Assembly (NCBI GenBank): GCA_947302515.1
Contig: CAMYVT010000011.1
Span: 1 to 43,462, forward strand
DNA: 43,462 nt
Reading direction: 5' to 3'
From: an uncultured Caryophanales bacterium
GTDB taxonomy: Bacteria; Bacillota_I; Bacilli_A; RF39; UBA660
Made by a program: the position numbers and the translations under genes. The notes under the pieces were generated by a model that saw only the letters and a program-made list of their open reading frames with translations, was not told the origin of the DNA and made no database searches. This document shows, piece by piece, positions 34,180 through 43,050 of this stretch. Within the stretch, counting starts at the first letter, position 1. Every line of letters starts with the position of its first letter.

Positions 34180-35148
34180 ATGGAATGGTATATAGGTAAT
34201 GTTAAAATTGATAATCAAATAGTACTTGCTCCTATGGCAGGGATTAGTAATTCTGCTTATAGAAGAATTTGTAAGGAAATGGGTTGTGGATTAATATATG
34301 CTGAAATGGTTAGTGATAAAGCTATAAGTTTTGGTAATCAAAAAACTTTAGATATGTTATATATGACTGAAGAAGAAAGACCTATTGCTCAGCAAATTTT
34401 TGGTACTGATGTTGATTCATTTGTTTATGCGGCTAAATACATAGAAAAAGAAATGAAACCAGATATAATAGATATTAATATGGGATGTCCTGTTCCTAAA
34501 GTTGCTATTAGGGCACAAGCTGGTTCTGCTTTACTTAAGAATCCTGAAAAAATATATGATATTGTTAAAGCAGTAGTTGAATCAGTTTTTATTCCAGTAA
34601 CAGTTAAAATTAGAAGTGGTTGGGATAGCAAAAATATTAATGCAGTGGAAGTTGCTAAAATATGTGAAAAAGCTGGTGCTAGTGCAATCTGTGTTCATCC
34701 TCGAACTAGAAGTCAAGGATATAGTGGAAAAGCTGATTGGAGTATTATTAGAGATGTTAAAGCTGCTGTTAGTATTCCGGTTATTGGTAATGGAGATGTT
34801 AAAACTCCTGAGGATGCTAAAAGAATGATTGATGAAACTAATTGTGATGCTGTTATGATTGGTAGAGGTGTACTAGGTAATCCGTGGCTTATAAAGAATT
34901 CTATTAATTATTTAAATGGTGATGAATTAATTAATATTACTTTGAATGATAGAGTAGATATGTGTTTAAAACATTTAGATTATTTAATGAAGTTAAAGAG
35001 TGAAAAGATTGCTTGCTTAGAAATTAGAAATCATATTGCTTGGTATTTTAAAGGTATAAAAGGAGCTAATGAGTTAAAAAATAAAGTCTATCAAACTTCT
35101 GATATTCATGATATAATTTCTTTATTAAATGAGTTCAAGGAGGGATAG
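34180..35148 (+). CDS. dusB: tRNA-dihydrouridine synthase
   Basis: Flavoenzyme that reduces uridines in the tRNA D-loop. Visible are VLAPMAGISNSAYR at the start, the DINMGCPVPK motif with catalytic Cys103, VKIRSGWD, HPRTRSQGYSGKADW and the FMN phosphate site PVIGNGDVKTPEDA followed by GRGVLGNPWL. 322 residues. GAAGGG precedes the ATG. Adjacent to lysS, as dusB is in Bacillus, with one RDD gene between. Confidence 0.93.
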   Translation: MEWYIGNVKIDNQIVLAPMAGISNSAYRRICKEMGCGLIYAEMVSDKAISFGNQKTLDMLYMTEEERPIAQQIFGTDVDSFVYAAKYIEKEMKPDIIDINMGCPVPKVAIRAQAGSALLKNPEKIYDIVKAVVESVFIPVTVKIRSGWDSKNINAVEVAKICEKAGASAICVHPRTRSQGYSGKADWSIIRDVKAAVSIPVIGNGDVKTPEDAKRMIDETNCDAVMIGRGVLGNPWLIKNSINYLNGDELINITLNDRVDMCLKHLDYLMKLKSEKIACLEIRNHIAWYFKGIKGANELKNKVYQTSDIHDIISLLNEFKEG

Positions 35149-35149
35149 T

Positions 35150-35767
35150 ATGTCAGAAGATGAGAAAGATGGCAAAGGTGAGAAACCATTTTTCGTTACA
35201 AGATTTCTTGCATTTCTTTTAGATGGATTTATTGTTTTACTTTTGGCAAGTTTGATTGCTATGCCTTTTATTGACTCAGATAAGTTGATATCAATGTCTA
35301 ATGAGAGCAAACAAATTGTTGAAAAGTATCAAAGTAAAGATATTACAGATAAAGAGTATTCAGTTGAAATAGTAAATATAGAATATATGATGGCTAGAGG
35401 GACTGTTTTAGTTTCAATTATATCTATATTAGTTGGATTATTATATTATGTTGTACTTCCTTTATATAATAAAGGACAAACATTAGGTAAAAAATTATTT
35501 GGAATGAGAATTGTTTCTACTTCGGGTAATTTAGATTCTAACAAATTATTATTTCGTGCTTTAATAGCTGATTTCTTATTATTAAATATTATTTCTGTAT
35601 TATTTATTATGTTTGCATCTAGAGAAGTTTATTTTGGTTGTGTAGAGATATTTACTTTTATACAATATTTAATTACAGCTATATCTATTATTATGATTAT
35701 AGTTGATAAAAAAGGACTTGCTATTCATGATAGTTTAGTTCATACAAAAGTTATTAAAAATAATTAG
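35150..35767 (+). CDS. RDD-family membrane protein
   Basis: Four-helix membrane protein of unknown or transport-related function. The RDD family pattern is present: FVTRFLAFLLDGFIV (the Arg and Asp of the first helix) and GQTLGKKLFGMRIVSTSG, ending with KGLAIHDSLVHTKVI. Membrane segments lie near 19-41, 84-107, 130-150 and 160-182. An acidic loop is between the first two. AAGGAGGG precedes ATG 35150; the frame upstream overlaps dusB. 205 residues. It is two bases after dusB, and lysS follows 10 nt later, so the three form one operon. Confidence 0.88.
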   Translation: MSEDEKDGKGEKPFFVTRFLAFLLDGFIVLLLASLIAMPFIDSDKLISMSNESKQIVEKYQSKDITDKEYSVEIVNIEYMMARGTVLVSIISILVGLLYYVVLPLYNKGQTLGKKLFGMRIVSTSGNLDSNKLLFRALIADFLLLNIISVLFIMFASREVYFGCVEIFTFIQYLITAISIIMIIVDKKGLAIHDSLVHTKVIKNN

Positions 35768-35777
35768 GAGTGAAAAT

Positions 35778-37262
35778 ATGAGAGAATTAAGTGAACAAGA
35801 GATTGTTAGAAGAGAAAAAGCTGATAAGTTAAGAGAGCTTGGTTTAGATCCTTTTGGGCATCGCTATGATAGAGAGGATTTTGCTAAGGATATAGTTGAT
35901 AAATATAAAGACGTTGAACATGATGAATTTGAAAAAATGTCTGATACGGCTAAAGTTGCTGGACGTATTATGTTTATTCGTAGAATGGGAAAAGCATCAT
36001 TCTTTACTATTCAAGATAAGTCTGGTTCTATCCAAATATATATATCTATTAATGATGTTGGTGAAGAAACTTATGAATTGTTTAAGAGTGCTGATATTGG
36101 AGATATAGTTGGAGTATATGGTAAAATTATGAAGACTAAGACTGGTGAAGTTACTATTAAATGTTTAGAGTATACTCACTTAGTTAAAGCTCTTAGACCT
36201 TTACCTGAAAAGTTCCATGGTCTTACTGATGTTGAAGAAAGATATCGTAGAAGATACGTTGATTTAATTATGAATGAAGAATCTAAGAGAGTTGCTTTCT
36301 TAAGACCTAAAATTATTCGTTGTATTCAAAATTATATGGATAGTATTGGATTTACAGAAGTTGAGACTCCTGTTCTTACAACATTACTTACTGGAGCTAG
36401 TGCTAGACCTTTTGCAACTCATCATAATGCGCAAGATATTGATATGTATTTAAGAATTGCTTTAGAGTTACCTTTGAAAAGATTATTAGTTGGTGGAATG
36501 GAAGCTGTTTATGAAATTGGTAGAGTATTTAGAAATGAAGGTATGGATCCAAAACATAATCCAGAATTTACTTTAATGGAAGCATATCTTGCTTATAGTG
36601 ATCTTGAAGGTATGATGAATATGACTGAGGAAATGTATACTAAGATTGCTAAAGATGTTTGTGGTAAGATGACATATAATTTTGATGGAAATGAAATTAA
36701 TCTAGAAGGTCCTTGGAAGAGAATTAGTATGTGTGATTCTATTAGAGAAGTTATAGGAATAGATTTTAAGAATATTACTGATTTAGATGAATGTTTAAAA
36801 TTAGCTGAAGATCATCATATAGAATTAGAAGATCATGAAAAAACATATGGGCATATAGTTAGTAGATTTTTTGAAGAGTTTGTAGAAGAAACATTAATTC
36901 AACCTACATTCTTATATGAACATCCAATTGAAATTAGTCCATTAACTAAAAAGAATCCTGATGATCCGAGATTTGTTGATAGATTTGAATTGTTTATTGG
37001 TGGAAAGGAATTTGCCAATGCCTATACTGAATTAAATGATCCTATTGATCAATTAGAAAGATTTGAAGCACAAATTGCTGAAAGAGAATTAGGTAATGAT
37101 GAAGCTAATGATATTGATATGGATTTTGTAGAGTCATTAGAATATGGTATGCCTCCTGCTGGTGGAATTGGATATGGTATTGATAGATTAATGATGTTAT
37201 TTACTGAACAAGAATCTATTCGTGATGTTATCTTATTCCCAACAATGAAAGAAAGAAGATAA
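35778..37262 (+). CDS. lysS: Lysyl-tRNA synthetase, class II
   Basis: Charges tRNA-Lys. Domain order is the OB-fold anticodon domain (about 55-150, KVAGRIMFIRRMGKASFFTIQD) and the class II catalytic domain. Motif 1 is FTEVETPVL, motif 2 YEIGRVFRNEGMDPKHNPEFT, and motif 3 GGIGYGIDRLMMLF. 494 residues, normal. AGGAG precedes the ATG. Third gene of the dusB operon. Confidence 0.97.
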   Translation: MRELSEQEIVRREKADKLRELGLDPFGHRYDREDFAKDIVDKYKDVEHDEFEKMSDTAKVAGRIMFIRRMGKASFFTIQDKSGSIQIYISINDVGEETYELFKSADIGDIVGVYGKIMKTKTGEVTIKCLEYTHLVKALRPLPEKFHGLTDVEERYRRRYVDLIMNEESKRVAFLRPKIIRCIQNYMDSIGFTEVETPVLTTLLTGASARPFATHHNAQDIDMYLRIALELPLKRLLVGGMEAVYEIGRVFRNEGMDPKHNPEFTLMEAYLAYSDLEGMMNMTEEMYTKIAKDVCGKMTYNFDGNEINLEGPWKRISMCDSIREVIGIDFKNITDLDECLKLAEDHHIELEDHEKTYGHIVSRFFEEFVEETLIQPTFLYEHPIEISPLTKKNPDDPRFVDRFELFIGGKEFANAYTELNDPIDQLERFEAQIAERELGNDEANDIDMDFVESLEYGMPPAGGIGYGIDRLMMLFTEQESIRDVILFPTMKERR

Positions 37263-37293
37263 AAAGTATGATTTAATCATACTTTTTTATTTG
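37261..37293 (+). terminator. lysS terminator
   Basis: AAAAGTATGAT and ATCATACTTTT around a 3-nt loop, then T-rich. Confidence 0.8.
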
Positions 37294-37319
37294 TTTTTAA
37301 GGAAATTAAGCCTAAAAGC

Positions 37320-37349
37320 TTGTAAAAAAAAGGATAATTGATTTATAAT
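37320..37349 (+). promoter_or_regulatory. Promoter of the transporter-like gene
   Basis: TTGTAA (37320-37325) and TATAAT (37344-37349) with an 18-nt spacer. Confidence 0.5.
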
Positions 37350-37367
37350 TATTATGGGAGGTTAATT

Positions 37368-38981
37368 ATGAAAAAACATAATACATTAAAAGTCGTTCTT
37401 ATTACTACTCTAGTATTACTAGTACTTTCTTGGATTTTTCCAGCTGCTTATTTTTCAAGTGAGTATGTAGAGCAAGGACGCATGCAAATGGGATTATCTA
37501 ATGTGTTTAATTACTTTATGACTTCATTGTCATACTTTGGTCATTATGCACTTTATTTAGTTCTAGTTGGTTGTTTTTATGGAATTTTATATAAAATTCC
37601 AGCTTATCGTACATTCTTAGATAAGGTTGTTGCGAAAGTTAATGCAAAAGTATTTATTGTTCTTACAGTAATTATTCTTGCTTTAGGAGTAAGTGTTGCT
37701 GGATTACAAATTGGATTTGCAATCTTTATTCCTTTAATTGTAGCATTAATCTTATTGATGGGATATGATAAGATTGTTGCAGCTATGGTTGTTGTTGGAT
37801 CTTTAGCTGCTGGTTTAGTAGGTACTACATATGCAAATAATAATAGTATTTTAATTACTGTTTTAGATTTAAAAGCTGATTACCAACTTGGTGTTCGTTT
37901 CTTAATTTTAGCAGTAGCAATTATTATTTTACTAATTAATATTTTTGTATATATCAAGAAATTTATGGGAGAAGTAAAAGTTGCTCCAAAGCCTGCTAAG
38001 AAAGAAGAAGTTGTTGCTAAGAAAATTGTTCTTGAAAAAACTAAGACTCCAACTAAGAAGACAACAACTGTTAAAAAGACTACAACTACTAAGAAATCTA
38101 CAGCTAAGAAGAGTACTACTACAAAGAAGAGTACTCGTAAAAATGCAAATAAAGCAGCACTAAGAGAAGAAGATATTATTGTTGTTAAAGAATCTGTTGT
38201 TGCTGATTCTGCTCATGATGAATATCTTGTTCCTACAAGAGTTGAAGTAACTCATAAAGTATGGCCATTTGTAGTAGGATTTATATTATTATTTATTCTA
38301 TTAGTTATGGCTTGGATTACATGGGGTGAAGGAGGATTTGGTGTTACTTTATTTGACGATATTACTACTAAGGTAACTGAATTCGAATTATTTGGATTCC
38401 CTATATTTGATAAGATTTATGGTACTGTTAACTCATTTGGAAACTGGAATTATATAGATTTATTCTTACCAGTTACATTATTAATAGTTATCTTAGCTAT
38501 TATTTACAAGGTTAAATTTAGTGATTTAGTAGATGGAGCTATTGCTGGTGCTAAAAAAGCATTATTACCTGCATTCATTATGTTAGCTTTATATACAATT
38601 CTTGTTTTGGTAACATATCATCCATATCAATTATTCTTATATAAAGTTATCTTAGGAATGGCTAAAGGATTTAATGTTGGTACTACTGTTATTACTGCAT
38701 TATTAGCTGCAGTATTAAATGTTGACCCATCTTATGTATATCAAGCATTCTTACCATATCTTGTTTCAGTAGCTGATTCTGCTGCAAACTATGGAATAAT
38801 TGCTATTATTTGCCAAACTATGTATGGTTTTGCTGCAATCTTTGCACCTACTAGTGTAATCTTAATGTGTACTTTAGCTTACTTAGGTGTTTCTTACAAA
38901 GATTGGTTAAAGAACATTTGGAAATTATTACTAGAATTATTTATTGTTTTATTAATTATTTTCATAATTTTGGCTTTAGTT
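37368..38981 (+). CDS. Multi-pass membrane transporter-like protein with a Lys/Thr-rich central insert
   Basis: About twelve hydrophobic segments in two halves, resembling YfcC/C4-dicarboxylate-carrier-type (ion transporter superfamily) proteins: an early VGCFYGILYKIPAYRTFLDKV and LGVSVAGLQIGFAIFIPLIVALILLMGYD. The family call is tentative and the substrate unknown. Between the halves (about residues 198-295) is a cytoplasmic linker with an extreme run of Lys and Thr/Ser (KTTTVKKTTTTKKSTAKK and more, 225-262), like a histone-H1-type tail. 538 residues. GGGAGG precedes ATG 37368. Single-gene unit between lysS and cysS, where B. subtilis has rRNA and other genes. Confidence 0.7.
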
Positions 38982-38983
38982 TA

Positions 38984-39016
38984 ATAAAAAAGAAGCAAAT
39001 TGCTTCTTTTTTTTTT
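38984..39016 (+). terminator. Terminator after the transporter-like gene
   Basis: AAAAGAAGCAA and TTGCTTCTTTT pair almost directly and are followed by nine T or more. Confidence 0.8.
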
Positions 39017-39022
39017 ATTATC

Positions 39023-39031
39023 TGCTATAAT
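39023..39031 (+). promoter_or_regulatory. cysS promoter (extended -10)
   Basis: TGCTATAAT seven bases after the terminator T run. Confidence 0.55.
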
Positions 39032-39050
39032 TGTCTCAGGTGGTGATAAT

Positions 39051-40448
39051 ATGAGAATTTATAATACTTTAACGAAAAAAATCGATGATTTTATTCCCTA
39101 CGAAGAAGGTAAAGTAAAATTATATACTTGTGGTCCTACCGTTTATCACTATGCTCATATTGGTAATATTCGTAATTATATTGGGCATGATATTTTAGAT
39201 AAGACTTTAAGATATTTAGGATATGATGTTACTCGTGCTATGAATATTACTGATGTTGGTCATTTAACAAGTGACAGTGATTCTGGTGAAGATAAGATGG
39301 AAGTAGCTAGAAAACGTGAGCATAAATCTGCAATGGAGATTGCTAAGTTTTATACAGATGCCTTTTTCGTGGATTTCGAAAAAGTAAACTGTAAGGTGCC
39401 AGAGATTGTTAGTCCGGCTACGGAAAATATTCCAGAATACATCAAGATTATTACAAAATTATTAGAAGATGATTATGCTTATGAATCAGGAGGAAATATT
39501 TATTTTGATATTTCTAAATTAGATAATTATTATTGTTTAACTAATCAAGATAGTAATTTAGTTGTTGGAGCAAGAGAAAGTGTTGATGAAGATTCTAATA
39601 AAAGAAATCAAGCAGATTTTGCTTTGTGGTTTACAACTAGTAAATTTGAAAATCATGAATTGTTATGGGATTCTCCATGGGGAAAAGGATATCCTGGATG
39701 GCATATTGAATGTTCAGGTATTTCTTTAAAATATTTAGGAGAACATTTAGATATTCATGGTGGAGGAGTGGATAATATTTTTCCACATCATACTAATGAG
39801 ATAGCTCAAAGTGAAGCATATTTAGGACATAAATGGTGTAATTATTGGTTTCATAATGAACATTTAATAGATGAATCTGGTAAGATGAGTAAATCTAAAG
39901 GAGATATTCTTACTGTTTCATTATTAGAAAAACATGGTTATGACCCTTTAGCTTTTAGATTTATGTGTTTAGGATCTCATTATCGTAAACAGTTATTATT
40001 TACTTATGATAATTTAGAACAAGCACAAAAGACTTTAAATAAATTACGTAATAAAATTAGCAATTTAAATGAAGACGAATCTATTGATGAGGATTTGTTT
40101 AATAAATATGTTTCTAAATTTAAAGAGTCTCTTGAAAATGATTTAAATACATCTAATGCTTTGGCTGTATTATATGAATTGTTAAAAGATAATGAATTAA
40201 ATGATTCTACTAAGAAAGCATTAGTTATGGATTTTGATAGGGTGTTTTCTTTAGATTTAGATAAAAAAGAAGAATCTATTGATTCTGAATTGGATTCTGA
40301 AATTAATAAATTAATTGAAGAGAGAAAAGAAGCAAAGAAAAATAAAGATTTTGCTACGGCAGATAAGATTCGTGATGAATTACTTGCTCGTGGCATTAAA
40401 TTAATTGATACTAGAGAAGGTACAACATATGAGATTATAAAAGATTAG
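39051..40448 (+). CDS. cysS: Cysteinyl-tRNA synthetase
   Basis: Charges tRNA-Cys. It begins MRIYNTLTKKIDDFIP, with Cys27 in YTCGPTVYHYAHIGN (class I HIGH motif at 36-39, first zinc ligand). PGWHIECSGIS and HGGGVDNIFPHHTNEIAQSEA supply the other zinc ligands, and KMSKSKGD is near residue 277. 465 residues. GGTGGTGAT precedes the ATG at 39051; the longer frame runs back into the terminator. The rest of the operon (mrnC, rlmB) follows after its own terminator and promoter. Confidence 0.97.
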   Translation: MRIYNTLTKKIDDFIPYEEGKVKLYTCGPTVYHYAHIGNIRNYIGHDILDKTLRYLGYDVTRAMNITDVGHLTSDSDSGEDKMEVARKREHKSAMEIAKFYTDAFFVDFEKVNCKVPEIVSPATENIPEYIKIITKLLEDDYAYESGGNIYFDISKLDNYYCLTNQDSNLVVGARESVDEDSNKRNQADFALWFTTSKFENHELLWDSPWGKGYPGWHIECSGISLKYLGEHLDIHGGGVDNIFPHHTNEIAQSEAYLGHKWCNYWFHNEHLIDESGKMSKSKGDILTVSLLEKHGYDPLAFRFMCLGSHYRKQLLFTYDNLEQAQKTLNKLRNKISNLNEDESIDEDLFNKYVSKFKESLENDLNTSNALAVLYELLKDNELNDSTKKALVMDFDRVFSLDLDKKEESIDSELDSEINKLIEERKEAKKNKDFATADKIRDELLARGIKLIDTREGTTYEIIKD

Positions 40449-40466
40449 ATTTCTAATCTTTTTTTG
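40440..40466 (+). terminator. cysS terminator
   Basis: AAAGATTAG and CTAATCTTT around ATTT, then T. The left arm is the end of cysS, including the stop codon. Confidence 0.78.
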
Positions 40467-40501
40467 TTATAATTACTTGTTTATTAATAATATGATATAA
40501 T
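40465..40501 (+). promoter_or_regulatory. Two extended -10 elements before mrnC
   Basis: TGTTATAAT (40465-40473) overlaps the end of the terminator. TGATATAAT (40493-40501) lies only 15 bases before the ATG, so its transcript would carry almost no leader. The first is the more likely working promoter. Confidence 0.5.
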
Positions 40502-40516
40502 GTGCTTGGTGATTTT

Positions 40517-40891
40517 ATGAATGTTTTAGAAATCAATGTTTTAGTTCTTGCTTATTTAGGTGATACTATATATGAGAACTATGTTAGAAAACATTTAATT
40601 AATAAAGGTATTGGGAATGTTAATGATTTGCAAAAAGAAGCTGTTAAGTATGTAAGTGCTAATTCACAAGCACAATATTTGACTTCTATGATTGATAATA
40701 ATTATTTATTAGATATTGAATTAGATGTTGTAAAAAGAGCTAGAAATTATAAAACTACTTCTCATCCTAAAAGTTGTGATATATTAACTTATAAATATGC
40801 TACTGGATTAGAAGCATTGATTGGTTATTTAGATTTAACTAATAATAAAGAAAGGATAGATGAGATTATGAATTTCATCTTGAGTGATTAA
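40517..40891 (+). CDS. mrnC: Mini-ribonuclease III
   Basis: RNase III-like catalytic domain without a double-strand RNA-binding domain; matures 23S rRNA in Bacillus. The 124 residues start NVLEINVLVLAYLGDTIYE with catalytic Asp16, then the RARNYKTTSHPKSCDILTYKYATGLEALIGYL block, which contains the second acidic site. GGTGATT precedes ATG 40517. Sits between cysS and rlmB as in Bacillus. Confidence 0.94.
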   Translation: MNVLEINVLVLAYLGDTIYENYVRKHLINKGIGNVNDLQKEAVKYVSANSQAQYLTSMIDNNYLLDIELDVVKRARNYKTTSHPKSCDILTYKYATGLEALIGYLDLTNNKERIDEIMNFILSD

Positions 40892-40892
40892 T

Positions 40893-41591
40893 ATGTATGT
40901 ATATGGAAGAAATGTTGCTAGAGATTTGTTAAATAATCCTAAAAAGATACAAAAAGTATTTTTACAAGATGGTTTTAATGATAAAAATTTAATTTCATTA
41001 ATTGAAAAAGCTAATTTGAATTGTATTTTTAAGTCAAAACATGAAATGGATGATTTGGCAAGGGGAGTACATCAAGGTATAATTCTATCTATTCCGGATT
41101 ATCATTATAATAATTTAGATTCTGTTTTGGATTCTAATGAAGAAATAATTGTCATACTAGACCATATTGAAGATCCTCATAATTTTGGAGCTATTATTCG
41201 TACTTGTGAAGCTGCTGGAATAAAATCAATTATTATTCCAAAAGATAGACAAGTACAAGTTAATGCTACTGTTATGAAGACAAGTGTTGGTACAGTTGAT
41301 GCAATGAATATAGTTTCAGTTTCTAATATTGCTAATAGTATTGATAAATTAAAAGAAGTTGGTTATTGGATTGTAGGAACTTCACTAGAAAATAGTATAG
41401 ATTATAGAGAAATAGATTATTCTGGAAAGATAGCAATTATTATTGGAAATGAAGGTAATGGTATTTCTCAATTAGTATCTAAAAAATGTGATTATTTAGT
41501 TAAAATTCCAATGTATGGAAAAACTAATAGTTTAAATGCTAGTGTTGCAACAGGAATAATGATATATGAGGTAATCCGAAATAGAAAGTAG
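40893..41591 (+). CDS. rlmB: 23S rRNA 2'-O-methyltransferase of the TrmH/RlmB family
   Basis: SpoU-type SAM methyltransferase, likely acting on G2251 of 23S rRNA. It begins MYVYGRNVARDLL, with GVHQGIILSI, then motif 1 LDHIEDPHNFGAIIRTCEAAG, motif 2 IIIGNEGNGIS and motif 3 KIPMYGKTNSLNASVATGI. 232 residues. It starts just after the mrnC stop (overlap of the frames resolved by choosing ATG 40893 over GTG 40884). Confidence 0.93.
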   Translation: MYVYGRNVARDLLNNPKKIQKVFLQDGFNDKNLISLIEKANLNCIFKSKHEMDDLARGVHQGIILSIPDYHYNNLDSVLDSNEEIIVILDHIEDPHNFGAIIRTCEAAGIKSIIIPKDRQVQVNATVMKTSVGTVDAMNIVSVSNIANSIDKLKEVGYWIVGTSLENSIDYREIDYSGKIAIIIGNEGNGISQLVSKKCDYLVKIPMYGKTNSLNASVATGIMIYEVIRNRK

Positions 41592-41596
41592 GATAT

Positions 41597-42181
41597 ATGG
41601 ATTATAAAAAATACAATGATTATGAACTTGTTTATATGGTAAGAGAAAAAGATGATGATTCTTATGGGGTGTTATTTGATAAGTATTTACCTATTATAAG
41701 AAGAATAGCTAGTGATTATTATAAGAGTTATAGTACTTATGGTTATGATTTAGATGATTTTATTCAGGAAGGTTATATTGGTTTTCAACAAGCTGTTAAT
41801 TATTATGATGAAAATAAAAATGCATTATTCTATACTTTTGTTATTATATGTATTCATCGTAAAATATTAAGTTTTTGTAAAAGAATTACTTGTGAGTCTA
41901 AAAATATTAGTAATGATTTATATGTTGATTTAGATGAAATATCTTTAAAAGATAACTTTCCTTTGCTTGAAGATTATTTTTCTGATAGAGAATTATATTA
42001 TAATATTTGGGATATTATATATTCTTTTCCTTTTGACTATTATTGTGTCTTTGAACTTAGAATGAATCATTTTCATTATCATGAGATATTTGATTTGTTG
42101 GAAATACCTGTTAGAAAAGCTCAATTTATGGTTAAAAAAATACAAGATAAGATTCGTAAAGAATATGTATTATATGTTTAA
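41597..42181 (+). CDS. sigH: Sigma-H-like RNA polymerase sigma factor
   Basis: 194 residues with sigma-70 regions 2 and 4. Region 2 reads YDLDDFIQEGYIGFQQAVNYYDENKNALFYTFVIICIHRKI; the last part is the -10 recognition helix. Region 4 (about 140-190) ends HEIFDLLEIPVRKAQFMVKKIQDKI, a helix-turn-helix. Synteny (cysS-mrnC-rlmB-sigma-secE-nusG) matches sigH of B. subtilis, which controls stationary phase, competence and sporulation. It is shorter than the 218-residue B. subtilis protein. Starts six bases after rlmB, so likely co-transcribed. yacP is missing between them. Confidence 0.85.
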   Translation: MDYKKYNDYELVYMVREKDDDSYGVLFDKYLPIIRRIASDYYKSYSTYGYDLDDFIQEGYIGFQQAVNYYDENKNALFYTFVIICIHRKILSFCKRITCESKNISNDLYVDLDEISLKDNFPLLEDYFSDRELYYNIWDIIYSFPFDYYCVFELRMNHFHYHEIFDLLEIPVRKAQFMVKKIQDKIRKEYVLYV

Positions 42182-42183
42182 TT

Positions 42184-42209
42184 AGACAATTTAAATTGTC
42201 TTTTTTTTC
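42184..42209 (+). terminator. sigH terminator
   Basis: AGACAATT and AATTGTCT, a perfect palindrome with a 2-nt centre, and eight or more T. Confidence 0.8.
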
Positions 42210-42212
42210 TTT

Positions 42213-42240
42213 TTGTTTTACAATTATATTAGGATAGAAT
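42213..42240 (+). promoter_or_regulatory. Possible promoter of the tail-anchored gene
   Basis: TTGTTT (42213-42218) and TAGAAT (42235-42240) with a 16-nt spacer. Confidence 0.4.
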
Positions 42241-42259
42241 GATAAGATAGGTGATGTGT

Positions 42260-42955
42260 ATGGCATCTAATAAAAGAGATGTTGAAAAAGTCAACTTATT
42301 GGAATGGATAAAGTTTCATCGTTCAGAAGAACAAATGCGTGAACTCTTTTTGAACATGGATATTGCTCTTAATTATATTCATGATCATGATTATTGTATT
42401 GAAGTTTTCTATCCTACAAAGATTCAGGTTCTTAATAATAGGCCTGATTATATACAATTTGATAATTTGATGGAATTACCTAAAAATGATCCTGTTAGAA
42501 AAAAGAATATGATTAAAGAAGATATATTTAATTCTGCTTTAATACAAATTGGTTTATATACAAAAACCTTAAAATATTTAACTCCAGAATTTCTAAGAAA
42601 TAATTTTGATGATCTTGCTCGTTTTATTCCAGAGGGAGACATTCCTTATTATCGTGGAGTAGTTCAAAGAGGTGCTTCTGTATATTTTAATGAATATGCT
42701 GTTGAGAAAATGAATAGAGATCTTGAAACTTTAGAGGCGGAACTACAAGGTGCAGAGGGTGGAAAATCATTACAAAAAACTGATACTCATTATGATGCTG
42801 AACCACTTGAAAATAACAAAATTAATGATGCTATATATAAACAAATAAATGGATTAAAAGAGGCTGCTTTTGTTAGTTATTTATTAATACCAACTGTTAT
42901 TTTTGCAAGTCTATTTATAATTGGATTTATTAGTTGGCTTCTTAGTCTTATATAA
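42260..42955 (+). CDS. Tail-anchored membrane protein of unknown function
   Basis: 231 residues, no signal peptide, one membrane segment at the very C-terminus (about 203-227). The soluble part (1-200) faces the cytoplasm. Residues 32-70 (MDIALNYIHDHDYCIEVF and so on to QVLNN, QFDNLMEL) resemble in spacing the catalytic-loop region of protein kinases (aLxYiHxxg, then a strand, then N and D-F), but the catalytic HRD Asp is not seen. So a degenerate kinase-like fold is only a suggestion. ATG 42260 is spaced from AGGTGAT; upstream ATG/GTG codons are too close. It has its own terminator-separated unit before secE; rpmG (L33) is at this place in B. subtilis. Confidence 0.75.
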   Translation: MASNKRDVEKVNLLEWIKFHRSEEQMRELFLNMDIALNYIHDHDYCIEVFYPTKIQVLNNRPDYIQFDNLMELPKNDPVRKKNMIKEDIFNSALIQIGLYTKTLKYLTPEFLRNNFDDLARFIPEGDIPYYRGVVQRGASVYFNEYAVEKMNRDLETLEAELQGAEGGKSLQKTDTHYDAEPLENNKINDAIYKQINGLKEAAFVSYLLIPTVIFASLFIIGFISWLLSLI

Positions 42956-42966
42956 TAATGTATATG

Positions 42967-42995
42967 TTGACATTTCTATATGTTTATGCTATTTT
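42967..42995 (+). promoter_or_regulatory. secE-nusG promoter
   Basis: TTGACA (42967-42972) and TATTTT (42990-42995) with a 17-nt spacer. The -35 is perfect. Confidence 0.7.
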
Positions 42996-43002
42996 ATATG
43001 TG

Positions 43003-43028
43003 TAAGCACTTAGAAGTGTTTTTATTTT
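43003..43028 (+). terminator. Hairpin with T run at the start of the secE transcript
   Basis: AAGCACT and AGTGTTT pair around TAGA, followed by TTTATTTT. It sits at or just after the expected transcript start, so it may be an attenuator, or simply the terminator for the preceding gene lying beyond the new promoter. Confidence 0.45.
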
Positions 43029-43050
43029 GAAAAAATGGATGGGTGAAGAT

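Noticed and set aside
40004..40396. 130-codon frame antisense to cysS
   Set aside because: Shadow of a conserved gene; Ser/Leu-rich, no start signals.
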